64,000 nt of DNA from Janibacter limosus (GCF_004295485.1 NZ_CP036164.1:2480001-2544000), one strand, 5' to 3'; positions 25,606-34,489 are shown, numbered from the stretch's first letter. Notes: generated by a model not told the origin, from the sequence alone. Made by a program: numbers and translations.

Positions 25606-26304
25606 GTGAGCACTCCCGACAGGCGCCCAGAGCGCCACTGGATCCTGGGGATCATCGCCCGGATCCTCATCGCCTTCGCCGTCCTGGCCCTCATCACGCA
25701 CACGCTCGTGCGCCCCTTCGTCATCCCGTCGGGGTCGATGGAGCCCACGCTGATGACCGGCGACCGGGTCTTCGCCAAGGTCATCGGCGTCGACGAGGCA
25801 AACCTCGAGCGCCGTGACATCGTCGTCTTCGGCCACGGGGCCACGTGGGCCGACGCGACGATCGACGAGCCCAACCCGGTCGCCAATGCGCTGCGCTACG
25901 TCGGGGACGTGCTCGGCACCGGCCCCAGCCATCGCTCGCACACGGTCAAGCGGGTCATCGGCCTGCCCGGCGACACGGTCTCCTGCTGCGACACCCAGGG
26001 GCGGCTGCTCGTGAACGGCGCACCGATCGACGAGCCCTATGTCAAGAACGACCTGCCCATGCCCGCCGGCTCCGAGTGCGACGGCGGCACGCCGAGCACC
26101 CGCTGCTTCGCCGAGATCACCGTCCCTGCCGGCTCCTACCTCGTCCTGGGTGACAACCGGGCCAACAGCTCCGACTCGGTCGCCGGGTGCCGCGGCCTGT
26201 CCGGGACGAGCTGCACCCCCCGCTTCGTCCGCTTCGACCAGGTGGTCGGGACGCTCGGCTGGCGGTGGTGGCCGCTCCCGCCCGGCAGCGCCGAACGCAG
26301 TTGA
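25606..26304 (+). CDS. lepB: Signal peptidase I
   Basis: A 232-residue type I signal peptidase with one N-terminal membrane anchor (about residues 13-35). The catalytic Ser44 is in IPSGSMEPT and the general-base Lys115 in HTVKRVIGLPGD; LVLGDNRANSSDS is box E. It cleaves Sec and Tat signal peptides on the outer face of the membrane. GTG 25606 is preferred over GTG 25600, as it lies 6 nt after TAGGCT. Several cysteines (CCDTQG, SECDGG, TRCFAE) in the extracytoplasmic insert could form disulfides. Confidence 0.93.
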   Translation: MSTPDRRPERHWILGIIARILIAFAVLALITHTLVRPFVIPSGSMEPTLMTGDRVFAKVIGVDEANLERRDIVVFGHGATWADATIDEPNPVANALRYVGDVLGTGPSHRSHTVKRVIGLPGDTVSCCDTQGRLLVNGAPIDEPYVKNDLPMPAGSECDGGTPSTRCFAEITVPAGSYLVLGDNRANSSDSVAGCRGLSGTSCTPRFVRFDQVVGTLGWRWWPLPPGSAERS

Positions 26305-26349
26305 TCACTCCTCCCAGCTGATCACTCCTCCCAGCTGGTCACTCCTCCC
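26303..26349. repeat. 17-bp tandem repeat spanning the truA and lepB ends
   Basis: GATCACTCCTCCCAGCT occurs twice in a row (26303-26319, 26320-26336), with a third partial copy (26337-26349) that encodes the last codons and stop of truA. The truA 3' end has thus been duplicated twice beyond its own stop; the first copy also holds the lepB stop. Confidence 0.8.
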
Positions 26350-27172
26350 GACGGGCCCGCGCCTCCAGCGCGCGGGCAGCCAGCGCATCGCTCGGTGGGT
26401 AGCTCACCTCGACGAGGCACAGCCCATGGGCCGGCATCACCTTGACGCGGGGGTCGCGCGAGCGCGCGGTGAGCACCTCGACCGGGAACCCGATCCCCTG
26501 GCGCCCCTCCCCCACGGGCACGAGCGCGCCGATCAGCGCGCGGACCATCGAGTGGCAGAAGGCGTCCGCGAGGACCGTCGCCTCGAGCAGACCGTCGCCG
26601 CGGCGGCGCCAGTCGTAGCGCAGCAGCGTGCGCGTGGTGGTCGCCCCCTCCCGCTTCTTGCAGAAGGCCGCGAAGTTGCGCAGGCCGAGCAGCTGCTCGG
26701 CCGCGGAGCTCATGGCGTCGACGTCGAGTGGCGTGCGCAGGGTGACGACCTCGCGACGACGAAGGGGGTCCAGCCGCGCCGGGTCGTCACTGATGAGGTA
26801 GCGGTAGCGCCGGCTGAGCGCCGAGAAGCGCGCGTCGAAGCCGTGGGGGGCCTCGGCCACCCGGTGGAGGACCACGTCGGGCGGAAGCACCCCCCGCAGA
26901 CGGGTGAGCAGGGCCTGCTCCGGCGTGCGGTCGGAGCGGCCCCGTGCCGAGGCGAGGTCCTCGGGGTCGAGGTCGACGTGGACGACCTGGCCCATCGCGT
27001 GCACCCCGGCGTCGGTGCGCCCGGCCACGGTCAACCTCGCGGGCTCGTCCAGCCGCAGGACGGTCGCGACCGCCGCGCTCAGCTCACCCTCGACGGTCCG
27101 CAGTCCGCCCGGCTGCATCGCCCACCCGTGGAAGTCGGTCCCGTCGTAGGCGAGGTCGAGGCGCAGCCGCAT
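26339..27172 (-). CDS. truA: tRNA pseudouridine(38-40) synthase
   Basis: A 277-residue TruA. The catalytic Asp54 is in AGRTDAGVHAMGQV. Other conserved blocks are LDLAYDGTDFHGWAMQ, RRYRYLI and FCHSMVRALIGALVPVGEG. It modifies U38-U40 in the anticodon arm of tRNAs. ATG 27172 starts the conserved fold; the open frame to 27298 is noise. It lies after rplQ but beyond that operon's terminator. The motif at 26758 is read Pro-Leu-Arg-Arg with CTT CGT CGT codons. Confidence 0.94.
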   Translation of the reverse strand: MRLRLDLAYDGTDFHGWAMQPGGLRTVEGELSAAVATVLRLDEPARLTVAGRTDAGVHAMGQVVHVDLDPEDLASARGRSDRTPEQALLTRLRGVLPPDVVLHRVAEAPHGFDARFSALSRRYRYLISDDPARLDPLRRREVVTLRTPLDVDAMSSAAEQLLGLRNFAAFCKKREGATTTRTLLRYDWRRRGDGLLEATVLADAFCHSMVRALIGALVPVGEGRQGIGFPVEVLTARSRDPRVKVMPAHGLCLVEVSYPPSDALAARALEARARREE

Positions 27173-27200
27173 GCCGGTCAGCGTAGGCGACCCATGTGCG

Positions 27201-27244
27201 CGGGCAGATTCGCGCCTGTCCGAACGTGCCCGGGCAGATTCGCG
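27201..27244. repeat. 14-bp direct repeat upstream of truA
   Basis: CGGGCAGATTCGCG at 27201-27214 and again at 27231-27244, a 30-bp period, in the truA upstream region. Possible regulator site or chance duplication. Confidence 0.5.
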
Positions 27245-27309
27245 TTCGGGCGGCACTGGTTGACCCACGGTTGGCTTCGCGGGGCCGGCCCTCCCCACCG
27301 CCCGGCGAC

Positions 27310-27352
27310 GACGAAGGGAGCCGCACCCGTGATGGGTGCGACTCCCTTCGTC
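27310..27352 (-). terminator. Terminator of the alpha operon (after rplQ)
   Basis: GACGAAGGGAGCCGCACCC pairs with GGGTGCGACTCCCTTCGTC around a 5-nt loop, with one mismatch. Its outer ends are two inverted GACGAAGGG motifs. Confidence 0.88.
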
Positions 27353-27367
27353 AGTCGGTACGGGCGC

Positions 27368-28102
27368 TCAGGCCTCGTCGACCTGCTGCTTGGCCTCGCC
27401 GCCCGCGGGCTCGAAGCCTGCGGACTTGGCGTCGTCAACGGACTTGAACCAGACCTCGGCGACGGTGGCGTCGTACCACTGCGAGCCGGCGACGTGGTAC
27501 TTGCTCGAGTCGCGGTTGCCCTTGACCGTGTACTCGTCGCTCGGAGCCGCACCGTCCTCGAGCGCCGCAACGGCACCCTCGGGCAGGTCGGCGAGGGCTG
27601 CCGGAGCAGCGGCCTCGGAGGTCTCCTCGGCCGGAGCCTCGGTGGTGGTCTCCTCGACCGGGGCCTCGGCGGCCTCGTCCTTGGCGGAGCGCTTGGTGGC
27701 GGCCTCCGCCTCGGCGACGACGGCGCGCTTGGGCTTGGCATTGACCGGCTCACGCACGAGCTCGATGACGCACATGGGGGCGTTGTCGCCCTTGCGCGGC
27801 GCGATCTTCGTGATCCGGGTGTAACCGCCCTGACGGTCGGCCACGTCGGGCGCGATCTCGACGAAGAGACGGTGGACGACACCCTTGTCGTGGATGGTCG
27901 TCATGACCTTGCGACGAGCGTGCAGGTCACCCCGCTTGGCGAAGGTGATCAGGCGCTCGGCCAGCGGACGCAGACGCTTGGCCTTGGCCTGCGTCGTCGT
28001 GATCTGGTCGTGCTCGAAGAGCGCGGTGGCCAGGTTCGCGAGGATGAGGCGCTCGTGAGCCGGGCCGCCACCGATACGGGGTCCCTTGGTGGGGGTGGGC
28101 AT
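27368..28102 (-). CDS. rplQ: 50S ribosomal protein L17 with C-terminal sunset-type domain
   Basis: A 244-residue L17, about twice the usual length. Residues 1-121 are the L17 core ([20 protein letters not shown]). Residues 122-189 are an Ala/Glu-rich linker. Residues 190-234 ([37 protein letters not shown]) form a small domain like the actinobacterial sunset domain, which recurs on unrelated proteins and has no settled function. The domain retains the KGN, YH, T-x-AE-x-WF and AGF positions. The message is the last of the alpha operon and ends at the 27310 hairpin. Confidence 0.93.
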   Translation of the reverse strand: MPTPTKGPRIGGGPAHERLILANLATALFEHDQITTTQAKAKRLRPLAERLITFAKRGDLHARRKVMTTIHDKGVVHRLFVEIAPDVADRQGGYTRITKIAPRKGDNAPMCVIELVREPVNAKPKRAVVAEAEAATKRSAKDEAAEAPVEETTTEAPAEETSEAAAPAALADLPEGAVAALEDGAAPSDEYTVKGNRDSSKYHVAGSQWYDATVAEVWFKSVDDAKSAGFEPAGGEAKQQVDEA

Positions 28103-28162
28103 GGTGTTCTCCTTGGAAGTTCTGACCTCACCGCGTCAGCGGTCAGGTCGTGAAGCGGTGGG

Positions 28163-29197
28163 TCAGAGCTGCTCGTCCTCGGCGAACGAGGCATCCTCGT
28201 CGCCGGACTCGTCGTAGTCGTCCTCGCCGTAGCCGGGGATGGCCGTCGGGTCGAACCCGGGGGGGCTGTCCTTGAGGGCCAGGTCCATCTCGTGCAGCTT
28301 GGCCTTGACCTCGTCGATCGACTTCGCACCGAAGTTGCGGATGTCGAGCAGGTCCGCCTCGCTGCGACCGACGAGCTCACCCACGGTGTGGATGCCCTCG
28401 CGCTTGAGGCAGTTGTAGGAGCGGACCGTCAGGTCGAGGTCCTCGATCGGCAGCGCCAGGTCGGCCGCGATGGCGGCGTCGGTCGGCGACGGGCCCATGT
28501 CGATGCCCTCGGCCTCGACGTTGAGCTCACGGGCCAGGCCGAAGAGCTCGACGAGCGTCTTGCCGGCCGAGGCCAGCGCGTCGCGGGGAGGCATCGAGTT
28601 CTTGGTCTCGACGTCGACGACCAGGCGGTCGAAGTCGGTGCGCTGCTCGACACGGGTGGCCTCGACCTTGTAGGTCACGGCCAGCACGGGCGAATAGATG
28701 GAGTCGACCGGGATGCGGCCGATCTCCTGGTCACCGGACTTGTTCTGCTGCGCGGAGACGTAGCCACGGCCACGCTCCACGGTCAGCTCCATCTCGATGG
28801 AGCCCTTGTCGTTGAGCGTCGCGATGTGCAGGTCCGGGTTGTGGACCTCGACACCGGCCGGGGGGTTGATGTCGGCAGCGGTGACCGCGCCGGCACCCGA
28901 CTTGCGCAGGTACATCACGACCGGCTCGTCGTTCTCGCTGGAGACGACGAGGGACTTGATGTTGAGGATGATCTCGGTGACGTCCTCCTTGACCCCGGGG
29001 ACCGTGGAGAACTCGTGGAGCACTCCGTCGATCCGGATCGAGGTGAGCGAGGCGCCCGGGATGCTCGAGAGCAGGGTGCGACGCAGGGAGTTGCCGATGG
29101 TGTAGCCGAAGCCAGGCTCGAGGGGCTCGATGACGAACCGCGAGCGGTTGTCGGCGAGGACCTCTTCGCTGAGGTTGGGACGCTGTGCGATGAGCAC
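28163..29197 (-). CDS. rpoA: DNA-directed RNA polymerase alpha subunit
   Basis: A 344-residue alpha subunit. The N-terminal assembly domain ([22 protein letters not shown]) is followed by a linker and an alpha-CTD from about residue 255, with [18 protein letters not shown] and [15 protein letters not shown] that contacts UP elements and activators. An acidic tail of ~30 residues ends the protein. Start is GTG 29197. A strong hairpin lies between it and rpsD. Confidence 0.98.
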   Translation of the reverse strand: MLIAQRPNLSEEVLADNRSRFVIEPLEPGFGYTIGNSLRRTLLSSIPGASLTSIRIDGVLHEFSTVPGVKEDVTEIILNIKSLVVSSENDEPVVMYLRKSGAGAVTAADINPPAGVEVHNPDLHIATLNDKGSIEMELTVERGRGYVSAQQNKSGDQEIGRIPVDSIYSPVLAVTYKVEATRVEQRTDFDRLVVDVETKNSMPPRDALASAGKTLVELFGLARELNVEAEGIDMGPSPTDAAIAADLALPIEDLDLTVRSYNCLKREGIHTVGELVGRSEADLLDIRNFGAKSIDEVKAKLHEMDLALKDSPPGFDPTAIPGYGEDDYDESGDEDASFAEDEQL

Positions 29198-29266
29198 GGT
29201 GATTCTTCCTTCCCACGGGCGACCGCTATATGACGCCTCGTGAAGGTGCCGGGGTGTGACCCCGAC

Positions 29267-29298
29267 GGTGGCTCCCGCATCGGTCCGCGGGAGCCACC
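29267..29298 (-). terminator. rpsD-rpoA intercistronic hairpin
   Basis: GGTGGCTCCCGC and GCGGGAGCCACC form a perfect 12-bp stem with an 8-nt loop, 16 bp after the rpsD stop. It may terminate part of the message, so adjusting the rpoA to ribosomal protein ratio, or be an RNA-processing site. Confidence 0.65.
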
Positions 29299-29313
29299 CT
29301 CAGCAGAACTGGA

Positions 29314-29922
29314 TCAGTTCTTGGAGTAGAGCTCGACGATCAGCTGCATGCTGAGCGGGCTGTCGATCTGCTCGTTGGTCGGCAGCTGGTGCACGAGGAC
29401 CTTCAGGCTGCCCGGGATGACGTGCAGCCACGCCGGGACGATGCGCTCGCCGAAGGACTCGCGGGCGACCTGGATCGGGAAGGCCTCGACCGACTGCTTG
29501 CGCACGGTGATGATGTCGTACTGCGAGACGCGGGCGCTGGGCACGTCGATGCGCACGCCGTTGAGCTCGAAGTGACCGTGCGTGACGAGCTGACGAGCCT
29601 GACGACGCGTGCGGGCCAGGCCCGCACGGTAGATCACGTTGTCGAGGCGCGACTCGAGGATGGTCAGCAGGTTGTGACCGGTCTGGCCGGGGCGGTTGGC
29701 CGCCTCCTTGTAGTACCGGACGAACTGCTTCTCCATGACGCCGTAGGTGAAGCGGGCCTTCTGCTTCTCCTGCAGCTGGGTGAGGTACTCCTTCTCCTGG
29801 ATCCGCCGACGGCCGTGCTGGCCGGGCGGGAAGGGACGGAGCTCGAAGTTCTTGTCGCCGCCGACGAGGTCGAGCTTGAGGCGGCGGGACTTCTTGGTGA
29901 TGGGGCCGGTGTAACGAGCCAT
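29314..29922 (-). CDS. rpsD: 30S ribosomal protein S4
   Basis: A 202-residue S4, primary 16S binder and assembly starter. It begins MARYTGPITKKSRRLKLDLV, contains the S4 RNA-binding domain (ESRLDNVIYRAGLARTRRQA) and ends SMQLIVELYSKN. The N-terminus lacks the four zinc-binding cysteines, so this is the zinc-independent form. Confidence 0.97.
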   Translation of the reverse strand: MARYTGPITKKSRRLKLDLVGGDKNFELRPFPPGQHGRRRIQEKEYLTQLQEKQKARFTYGVMEKQFVRYYKEAANRPGQTGHNLLTILESRLDNVIYRAGLARTRRQARQLVTHGHFELNGVRIDVPSARVSQYDIITVRKQSVEAFPIQVARESFGERIVPAWLHVIPGSLKVLVHQLPTNEQIDSPLSMQLIVELYSKN

Positions 29923-29951
29923 GTGTTATCTGTCTCCCGTATCTCTGCTGC

Positions 29952-30350
29952 TCAGACGCGACGGCGCTTGGGCGGGCGGACACCGTTGTGCGGGCTGGGC
30001 GTGACGTCCTGGATGGCGCCGACCTCGAGGCCAGCGGCGGTCAGGGAGCGGATGGCGGTCTCGCGACCGGAACCCGGGCCCTTGACGAAGACGTCGACCT
30101 TCTTCATGCCGTGCTCCATGGCGCGACGCGCGGCGGCCTCGGCAGCCATCTGGGCGGCGTACGGGGTGGACTTCCGCGAACCCTTGAAGCCGACCTGGCC
30201 GGCGGAGGCCCAGGAGATCACGGCACCGGTGGGGTCGGTGATCGAGATGATCGTGTTGTTGAACGTGCTCTTGATGTGGGCCTGGCCCACAGCAACATTC
30301 TTCTTGACCTTGCGGCGCACCTTGGCGCCGGTGCGGGTCTTGGGGGGCAT
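29952..30350 (-). CDS. rpsK: 30S ribosomal protein S11
   Basis: A 132-residue S11 with a basic lead ([15 protein letters not shown]), then the central [18 protein letters not shown], and the C-terminal [17 protein letters not shown]. It sits between rpsM and rpsD in the alpha operon. Confidence 0.97.
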   Translation of the reverse strand: MPPKTRTGAKVRRKVKKNVAVGQAHIKSTFNNTIISITDPTGAVISWASAGQVGFKGSRKSTPYAAQMAAEAAARRAMEHGMKKVDVFVKGPGSGRETAIRSLTAAGLEVGAIQDVTPSPHNGVRPPKRRRV

Positions 30351-30424
30351 GTTTCTCCTACGAAGTTCTTCGGTGTGTGGTGATCACGACGCGTGATGTG
30401 ACACGCGTGCGATGCCGAGGTGTC

Positions 30425-30796
30425 TCAGGCCTTCTTCTTGCCTGCGACGGTGCGCTTGGGGCCCTTGCGGGTCCGAGCGTTGGTCTTGGTGCGCTGACCG
30501 CGAACCGGGAGACCACGGCGGTGCCGCAGGCCCTCGTAGGTACCGATCTCGACCTTGCGGCGGATGTCGGCAGCGACCTCGCGGCGGAGGTCACCCTCGA
30601 GCTGGACATTGGCCTCGAGGTAGTCGCGAAGGGCGACGAGCTGCTCGTCGCTCAGGTCCTTCACGCGGACGCTCGAGTCGATGTCGGTGGCGGCGAGAGC
30701 CTTCTGTGCGGTCGTGCGTCCCACACCGAAGATGTAGGTCAGGGCGACCTCGGCGCGCTTCTCGCGCGGCAGGTCGACTCCAACAAGTCGTGCCAT
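30425..30796 (-). CDS. rpsM: 30S ribosomal protein S13
   Basis: A 123-residue S13 beginning [20 protein letters not shown], with [33 protein letters not shown] and the basic tail that touches P-site tRNA. A 228-bp gap separates it from rpmJ upstream. Confidence 0.97.
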   Translation of the reverse strand: MARLVGVDLPREKRAEVALTYIFGVGRTTAQKALAATDIDSSVRVKDLSDEQLVALRDYLEANVQLEGDLRREVAADIRRKVEIGTYEGLRHRRGLPVRGQRTKTNARTRKGPKRTVAGKKKA

Positions 30797-30882
30797 GTGC
30801 TGGCTTCCTCTTCATGTACTCGGAGGTCTGGTGCACCACCGGTCCGGCGGTTGCTCCCGATCAGGTGAACGGGCCGCTCGGT

Positions 30883-30902
30883 CCCCGGCCTCCGAGCCGG
30901 GG
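30883..30902 (-). promoter_or_regulatory. Hairpin in the rpmJ-rpsM gap
   Basis: CCCCGGC and GCCGGGG arms with a 6-nt loop, about 90 nt upstream of rpsM. The 228-bp gap holds no other gene. It may be a partial terminator or an rpsM leader structure such as an S4 or S13 regulatory site. Confidence 0.4.
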
Positions 30903-31024
30903 GTGACGTCCTGCTCCCGAAGGGGCAAGGGCCGGGTGGTGCGTACTTCGTCTGCTGGCGTTGCTCGAGGATCTGGGCGACAAAACCCGGGTCCCCGCCG
31001 TACGTGGCCGTGATGGCCTGCGAA

Positions 31025-31138
31025 TCAGCCCTGGCGCTGCTTGTGGCGCAGGTTTTCGCAGATCACCATGACCCGACCGTTGCGGCGGATCACCTTGCAC
31101 TTGTCGCAGATCTTCTTGACGCTCGGCTGAACCTTCAT
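31025..31138 (-). CDS. rpmJ: 50S ribosomal protein L36
   Basis: A 37-residue protein starting [19 protein letters not shown] and ending RHKQRQG. It keeps all four zinc ligands, Cys11, Cys14, Cys27 and His32, so it is the zinc-containing C+ form. It lies between infA and rpsM, the standard position. Confidence 0.96.
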   Translation of the reverse strand: MKVQPSVKKICDKCKVIRRNGRVMVICENLRHKQRQG

Positions 31139-31215
31139 TGCCGTCTCGCATCTTCTCGATCTGTCCCGCCACCCGGATGTGGGCGACGAGTCGTGCTGTG
31201 AGTGCTTCTCTCGTC

Positions 31216-31236
31216 GGTCGCCGGCAAGCGGCGACC
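31216..31236 (-). promoter_or_regulatory. Small hairpin in the infA-rpmJ gap
   Basis: GGTCGCCG and CGGCGACC, loop GCAAG, 8 bp after the infA stop. It probably modulates readthrough into rpmJ. Confidence 0.4.
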
Positions 31237-31243
31237 TCCTCGA

Positions 31244-31465
31244 TCAGCGGTAACGGAAGACGATCCGGCCGCGGGTCAGGTCGTACGGGCTGAGCTCCAC
31301 GACAACCTTGTCCTCGGGGAGGATCCGGATGTAGTGCTGCCGCATCTTGCCCGAGATGTGGGCGAGAACCCTGTGACCGTTGGTCAGCTCAACCCGGAAC
31401 ATTGCGTTCGGGAGCGCTTCGACGATCGTGCCCTCGACCTCGATGACACCGTCCTTCTTGGCCAT
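31244..31465 (-). CDS. infA: Translation initiation factor IF-1
   Basis: A 73-residue OB-fold factor. [20 protein letters not shown] and the final [11 protein letters not shown] are canonical. It occupies the A site during initiation. First gene of the alpha-operon unit; its promoter (GGTATCGT) lies about 110 nt upstream. Confidence 0.98.
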   Translation of the reverse strand: MAKKDGVIEVEGTIVEALPNAMFRVELTNGHRVLAHISGKMRQHYIRILPEDKVVVELSPYDLTRGRIVFRYR

Positions 31466-31574
31466 ACCCTCTCAATCCGTTGGTGGTCGCCTCCTGGGTG
31501 GAAGCGACCGTGGGCGGCACGCGAAGTCGCCTCCCCGGAGACCGGGAAGGCAGCACACACGTGACCGACGATCA

Positions 31575-31582
31575 ACGATACC
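31575..31582 (-). promoter_or_regulatory. Extended -10 (GGTATCGT) of infA
   Basis: On the minus strand CGATTT, then 22 nt, then TATCGTTG. The rpsL promoter has CGATTT, 22 nt and TATCGTTG as well. The identical spacing supports both as real promoters of one class. Confidence 0.6.
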
Positions 31583-31619
31583 GCCCGGGCCCGCCCGGAG
31601 GGAAATCGCCAACGGCTCG

Positions 31620-31625
31620 TAGGCT
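31620..31625 (+). promoter_or_regulatory. -10 box of the leaderless CPBP gene promoter
   Basis: TAGGCT, 6 nt, ATG 31632, no Shine-Dalgarno site. Divergent from infA. Confidence 0.55.
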
Positions 31626-31631
31626 CGCCCC

Positions 31632-33065
31632 ATGACCGGCCTGAGGATCGCACTCGTCGGAGCGTCGGACCTGCCTGACGCCCGCCACGCCCGACGAGCC
31701 CTGGCCGCGCTGGCCCCCGACGCGCAGGTGGTCGAGCTGCCGCTCGGGTCGGCACCCACCCCTGACCTCGACGGGGTCTGGGTCCTGCGCGCGCCCGCCG
31801 GCCACCCGGGCACCGTCCACGACCCGACGATCTCGTGGGCCCTCCACCACGGCCTGCCGGTGATCGGACCCCTCGCCGATGACGAAGGGGGTGCCCGCCC
31901 GGCCGACGACTTCCTCACCGCTCCCGGGACGACGTGGTCGACGGACCGCCCGACCGGCACCGCCGGTGACACGACGATCCGGTCCGGGGGCTCTCCCTTC
32001 GCGGTCCTGTCGGTGTTGCCCCTGGCGTCCGCGGCCGGCATCCACCCCGCGGCGATCGGCCTCGTCGACGCGGCGCGCCACCACGCGAGCGCCCGCCGGC
32101 ACCCGGCCCCCACGACCGGGGGCACCTTCACCCCCTTCGCCGACGACCGGCCGCGCAGCTATGTTCACCAGATGCGCACGGCCCGGAGCCGCTGGTGGCG
32201 CCCCGTGCTGGCGCTCGTGATGGGGACCGCCACCTTCCTCACCCTCATGCTGGTGCTGAGCCTGCTGTGGTTCGTGCTGGACCCGTCGGCCCTGGAGATG
32301 ACCGAGGCGTCCGACTTCGACCCGGTCGACCCGGTGACGATGCTCATCGGCAACCTCATGCTGGCCGCGCTCATCCCCGCCACCCTCGTGGCCACCCGGA
32401 TCGGGCACTGGCGACCGATGGGCAAGATCTGGTCGGTGGCGGGTCGCATCCGCTGGGGCTGGCTCACCCGGGCGGCCCTCGTCACCACCTTGCTGTGGGG
32501 CACCTACCTCGCCCTCACGTGGGTGCTGTCGGGCGAGCAACCCACCGCGCGCCCCGACCACTGGGGCTGGCTGCTCCTCATCACCGTGCTCACCACTCCC
32601 CTCCAGGCCGCCGGTGAGGAGGTCGCCTTCCGCGGGGGGCTCATGCAGGGCGTCGGCGCGTGGATCAGGCGTCCGGTCCTCGCGCTCGTGGTGAGCACCG
32701 TGCTGTCGGCAGCGACCTTCGCCCTCGCGCACACCTCGCTCGACCCGTGGGTGCTGCTCGACCTGGCCACCATGGCCGTCGCGTGCTGCTACCTCACCTG
32801 GCGCACCGGCGGGCTCGAGGCCGCGATCGTCCTGCACGTCGTCAACAACATGGTCATCACCATCGGGCTGACGCTGCTCGGTGGGATCCAGGACGCCTAC
32901 GTCACCGACCAGACGACGAGCACGTTGGGCACAGCCGGGCTGAGCGTGGTCGCGACCGCGATCATGACGGCGGTCCTGCTGTGGCTGGCGCGGCGCTCGG
33001 GCATCGCGCCCAAGGCATTCGGCGCCCCGGCGCTCTCTGCCGAGGTGCCCGCGACGCAGCGGTGA
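31632..33065 (+). CDS. CPBP-family intramembrane protease with a soluble N-terminal domain
   Basis: A 477-residue protein. Residues 1-180 are a soluble region of unknown type; its start (LRIALVGASDLPD) looks Rossmann-like, faintly recalling class-I amidotransferase domains, but no nucleophile Cys is seen. Residues 190-465 are a CPBP (Abi) glutamic protease: Glu329 and Glu330 in EEVAFRG, Arg334, His367 in FALAH, and His402 with Asn405 in LHVVNN. ATG 31632 has TAGGCT 6 nt upstream. A second -10-like TATGTT (32160-32165) lies exactly 6 nt before in-frame ATG 32172 (Met181), which would give a protease-only product. Confidence 0.8.
   Translation: MTGLRIALVGASDLPDARHARRALAALAPDAQVVELPLGSAPTPDLDGVWVLRAPAGHPGTVHDPTISWALHHGLPVIGPLADDEGGARPADDFLTAPGTTWSTDRPTGTAGDTTIRSGGSPFAVLSVLPLASAAGIHPAAIGLVDAARHHASARRHPAPTTGGTFTPFADDRPRSYVHQMRTARSRWWRPVLALVMGTATFLTLMLVLSLLWFVLDPSALEMTEASDFDPVDPVTMLIGNLMLAALIPATLVATRIGHWRPMGKIWSVAGRIRWGWLTRAALVTTLLWGTYLALTWVLSGEQPTARPDHWGWLLLITVLTTPLQAAGEEVAFRGGLMQGVGAWIRRPVLALVVSTVLSAATFALAHTSLDPWVLLDLATMAVACCYLTWRTGGLEAAIVLHVVNNMVITIGLTLLGGIQDAYVTDQTTSTLGTAGLSVVATAIMTAVLLWLARRSGIAPKAFGAPALSAEVPATQR
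32160..32165 (+). promoter_or_regulatory. Candidate internal leaderless promoter in the CPBP gene
   Basis: TATGTT with exactly 6 nt to in-frame ATG 32172, just where the membrane protease domain begins. The geometry equals that of other leaderless genes here. Confidence 0.45.
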
Positions 33066-33075
33066 GGGACGGGTG

Positions 33076-33104
33076 TGGTCAATGCGACCCCAACCCCCTA
33101 TGAT
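33076..33104 (+). promoter_or_regulatory. Orphan promoter TGGTCA-17-TATGAT
   Basis: TATGAT is among the best -10 matches in the window, with TGGTCA at a 17-bp spacing. Nothing recognisable lies downstream on this strand before meaB's antisense. A small RNA or an antisense transcript into meaB could start here. Confidence 0.4.
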
Positions 33105-33288
33105 CCGAGCACCCGGTACCGAGGTCTGACTGCAGACGCTCCGCCACTCGAGCCCCGGCCCCCCGTCAGCCGGCGTGGCACGAGCCCGCCCTGCATCCCC
33201 ACGGCGCCCACCGTCGTGGACCTGTGTGGCCTGGGTCAGGACCGGGTGACGATCCCCGGCATCTCCGGCGCCGCGACGCCCGTGGTTC

Positions 33289-33368
33289 GTGCAGTCGTGC
33301 AGTCGTGCAGTCGTGCAGTCGTGCAGTCGTGCAGTCGTGCAGTCGTGCAGTCGTGCAGTCGTGCAGTC
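33289..33368. repeat. Ten perfect copies of GTGCAGTC
   Basis: 80 bp made of ten identical 8-bp units. Eight is not a multiple of three, so gain or loss of a unit would shift any frame across it. Such arrays vary by slippage and serve as VNTR markers. Confidence 0.95.
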
Positions 33369-33495
33369 GGACGGTCCGGCCCAGCACTCCCCCGTCGGCC
33401 CGGTGGCCCTGGGTGGGCTGGCGGCCCATGCCGGGTTCCTCGTGCTGCGTCCGCGTCGTCGGGCGTGACCTGACCGACTCAGGTGGGCGTGGGGT

Positions 33496-34489
33496 TCAGT
33501 CGCCCAACCGCTCGCTCAGGTCGGCGGAGAAGGACTGGATGATCCGGGCCGCGCCGTCGACGGCGCTGACCTCCCCGGAGCGCACCTGCGGCGTGAGCCC
33601 ACCGAGCAGCTCCCGCACGCGCGGCGAGCGCCGCACGGCGTCGCGCAGCTCGGCGTCGACCATCGCCCACATCCACTCTCGCTGCTGCTCCGCGCGGCGC
33701 CCCTGCAGCGACCCCTGCTCCTCGAGGTGGGCGCGGTGCTCGAGCACGGCCGCCCACACGTCGTCGAGGCCGTCACCGGTGTACGCGCTGCAGGTGAGCA
33801 CCGGGGGGCGGCGGGCGTCGGGGTCGGAGTTCATCAGCCGCATCGCTCCGGAGAGCTCGCGGGCAGCGACCCGGGCATCGCCCGCGTGCTCACCGTCGGC
33901 CTTGTTGACCGCGATGATGTCGGCCATCTCGAGGATGCCGCGCTTGATGCCCTGCAGCTGGTCGCCACCGCGGGCGAGCGCCAGCAGCAGGAAGGTGTCG
34001 ACCATCTCGGCGACGGCGACCTCGGACTGACCGACACCGACCGTCTCGACGAGCACGACGTCGTGGCCGGCCGCCTCGAGGACGAGCATCCCCTCGCGGG
34101 TCGCGCGGGCGACCCCACCCAGGTGCGCGCCCGAGGGCGAGGGACGCACGAAGGCGTCCTCGCTGGCCGTCAGCTGCGCCATCCGGGTGCGGTCCCCCAG
34201 GACCGACCCGCCGGTGCGTGAGCTGCTCGGGTCGACCGCGACGACGGCCACCCGGTGCCCCTGCTCGATCAGCCGTGTCCCGAGGGCGTCGATGAAGGTC
34301 GACTTGCCGGCCCCCGGGATGCCCGAGATGCCGACGCGCAGCCCGTGACCGGTGTCCGGCGCGATGAGCGCGAGCAGCTCGCGGGCCCGCTCCCGGTGGT
34401 CGGGGCGCGAGGACTCGACGAGCGTGATCGCACGGGCGACGTGCGCCCTCGAGCGATCACGGATCCCCTGCGCGAGGTCGGCGACCGAC

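Larger units (their letters stand above)
33066..33495. other. 430-bp gap with an orphan promoter and an 8-bp tandem repeat
   Basis: No convincing gene between the convergent CPBP and meaB genes. A good promoter (TGGTCA, 17 bp, TATGAT; 33076-33104) points right, towards ten copies of GTGCAGTC at 33289-33368. Open frames across the gap change nature with repeat number and look like nothing known. A small RNA is possible. Confidence 0.6.

Noticed and set aside
33075..33473. 132-codon frame across the GTGCAGTC repeat, and others on both strands
   Set aside because: The peptide is only the repeat read in three frames plus Pro/Arg-rich sequence. No ribosome-binding site or family supports it, though an RNA remains possible.
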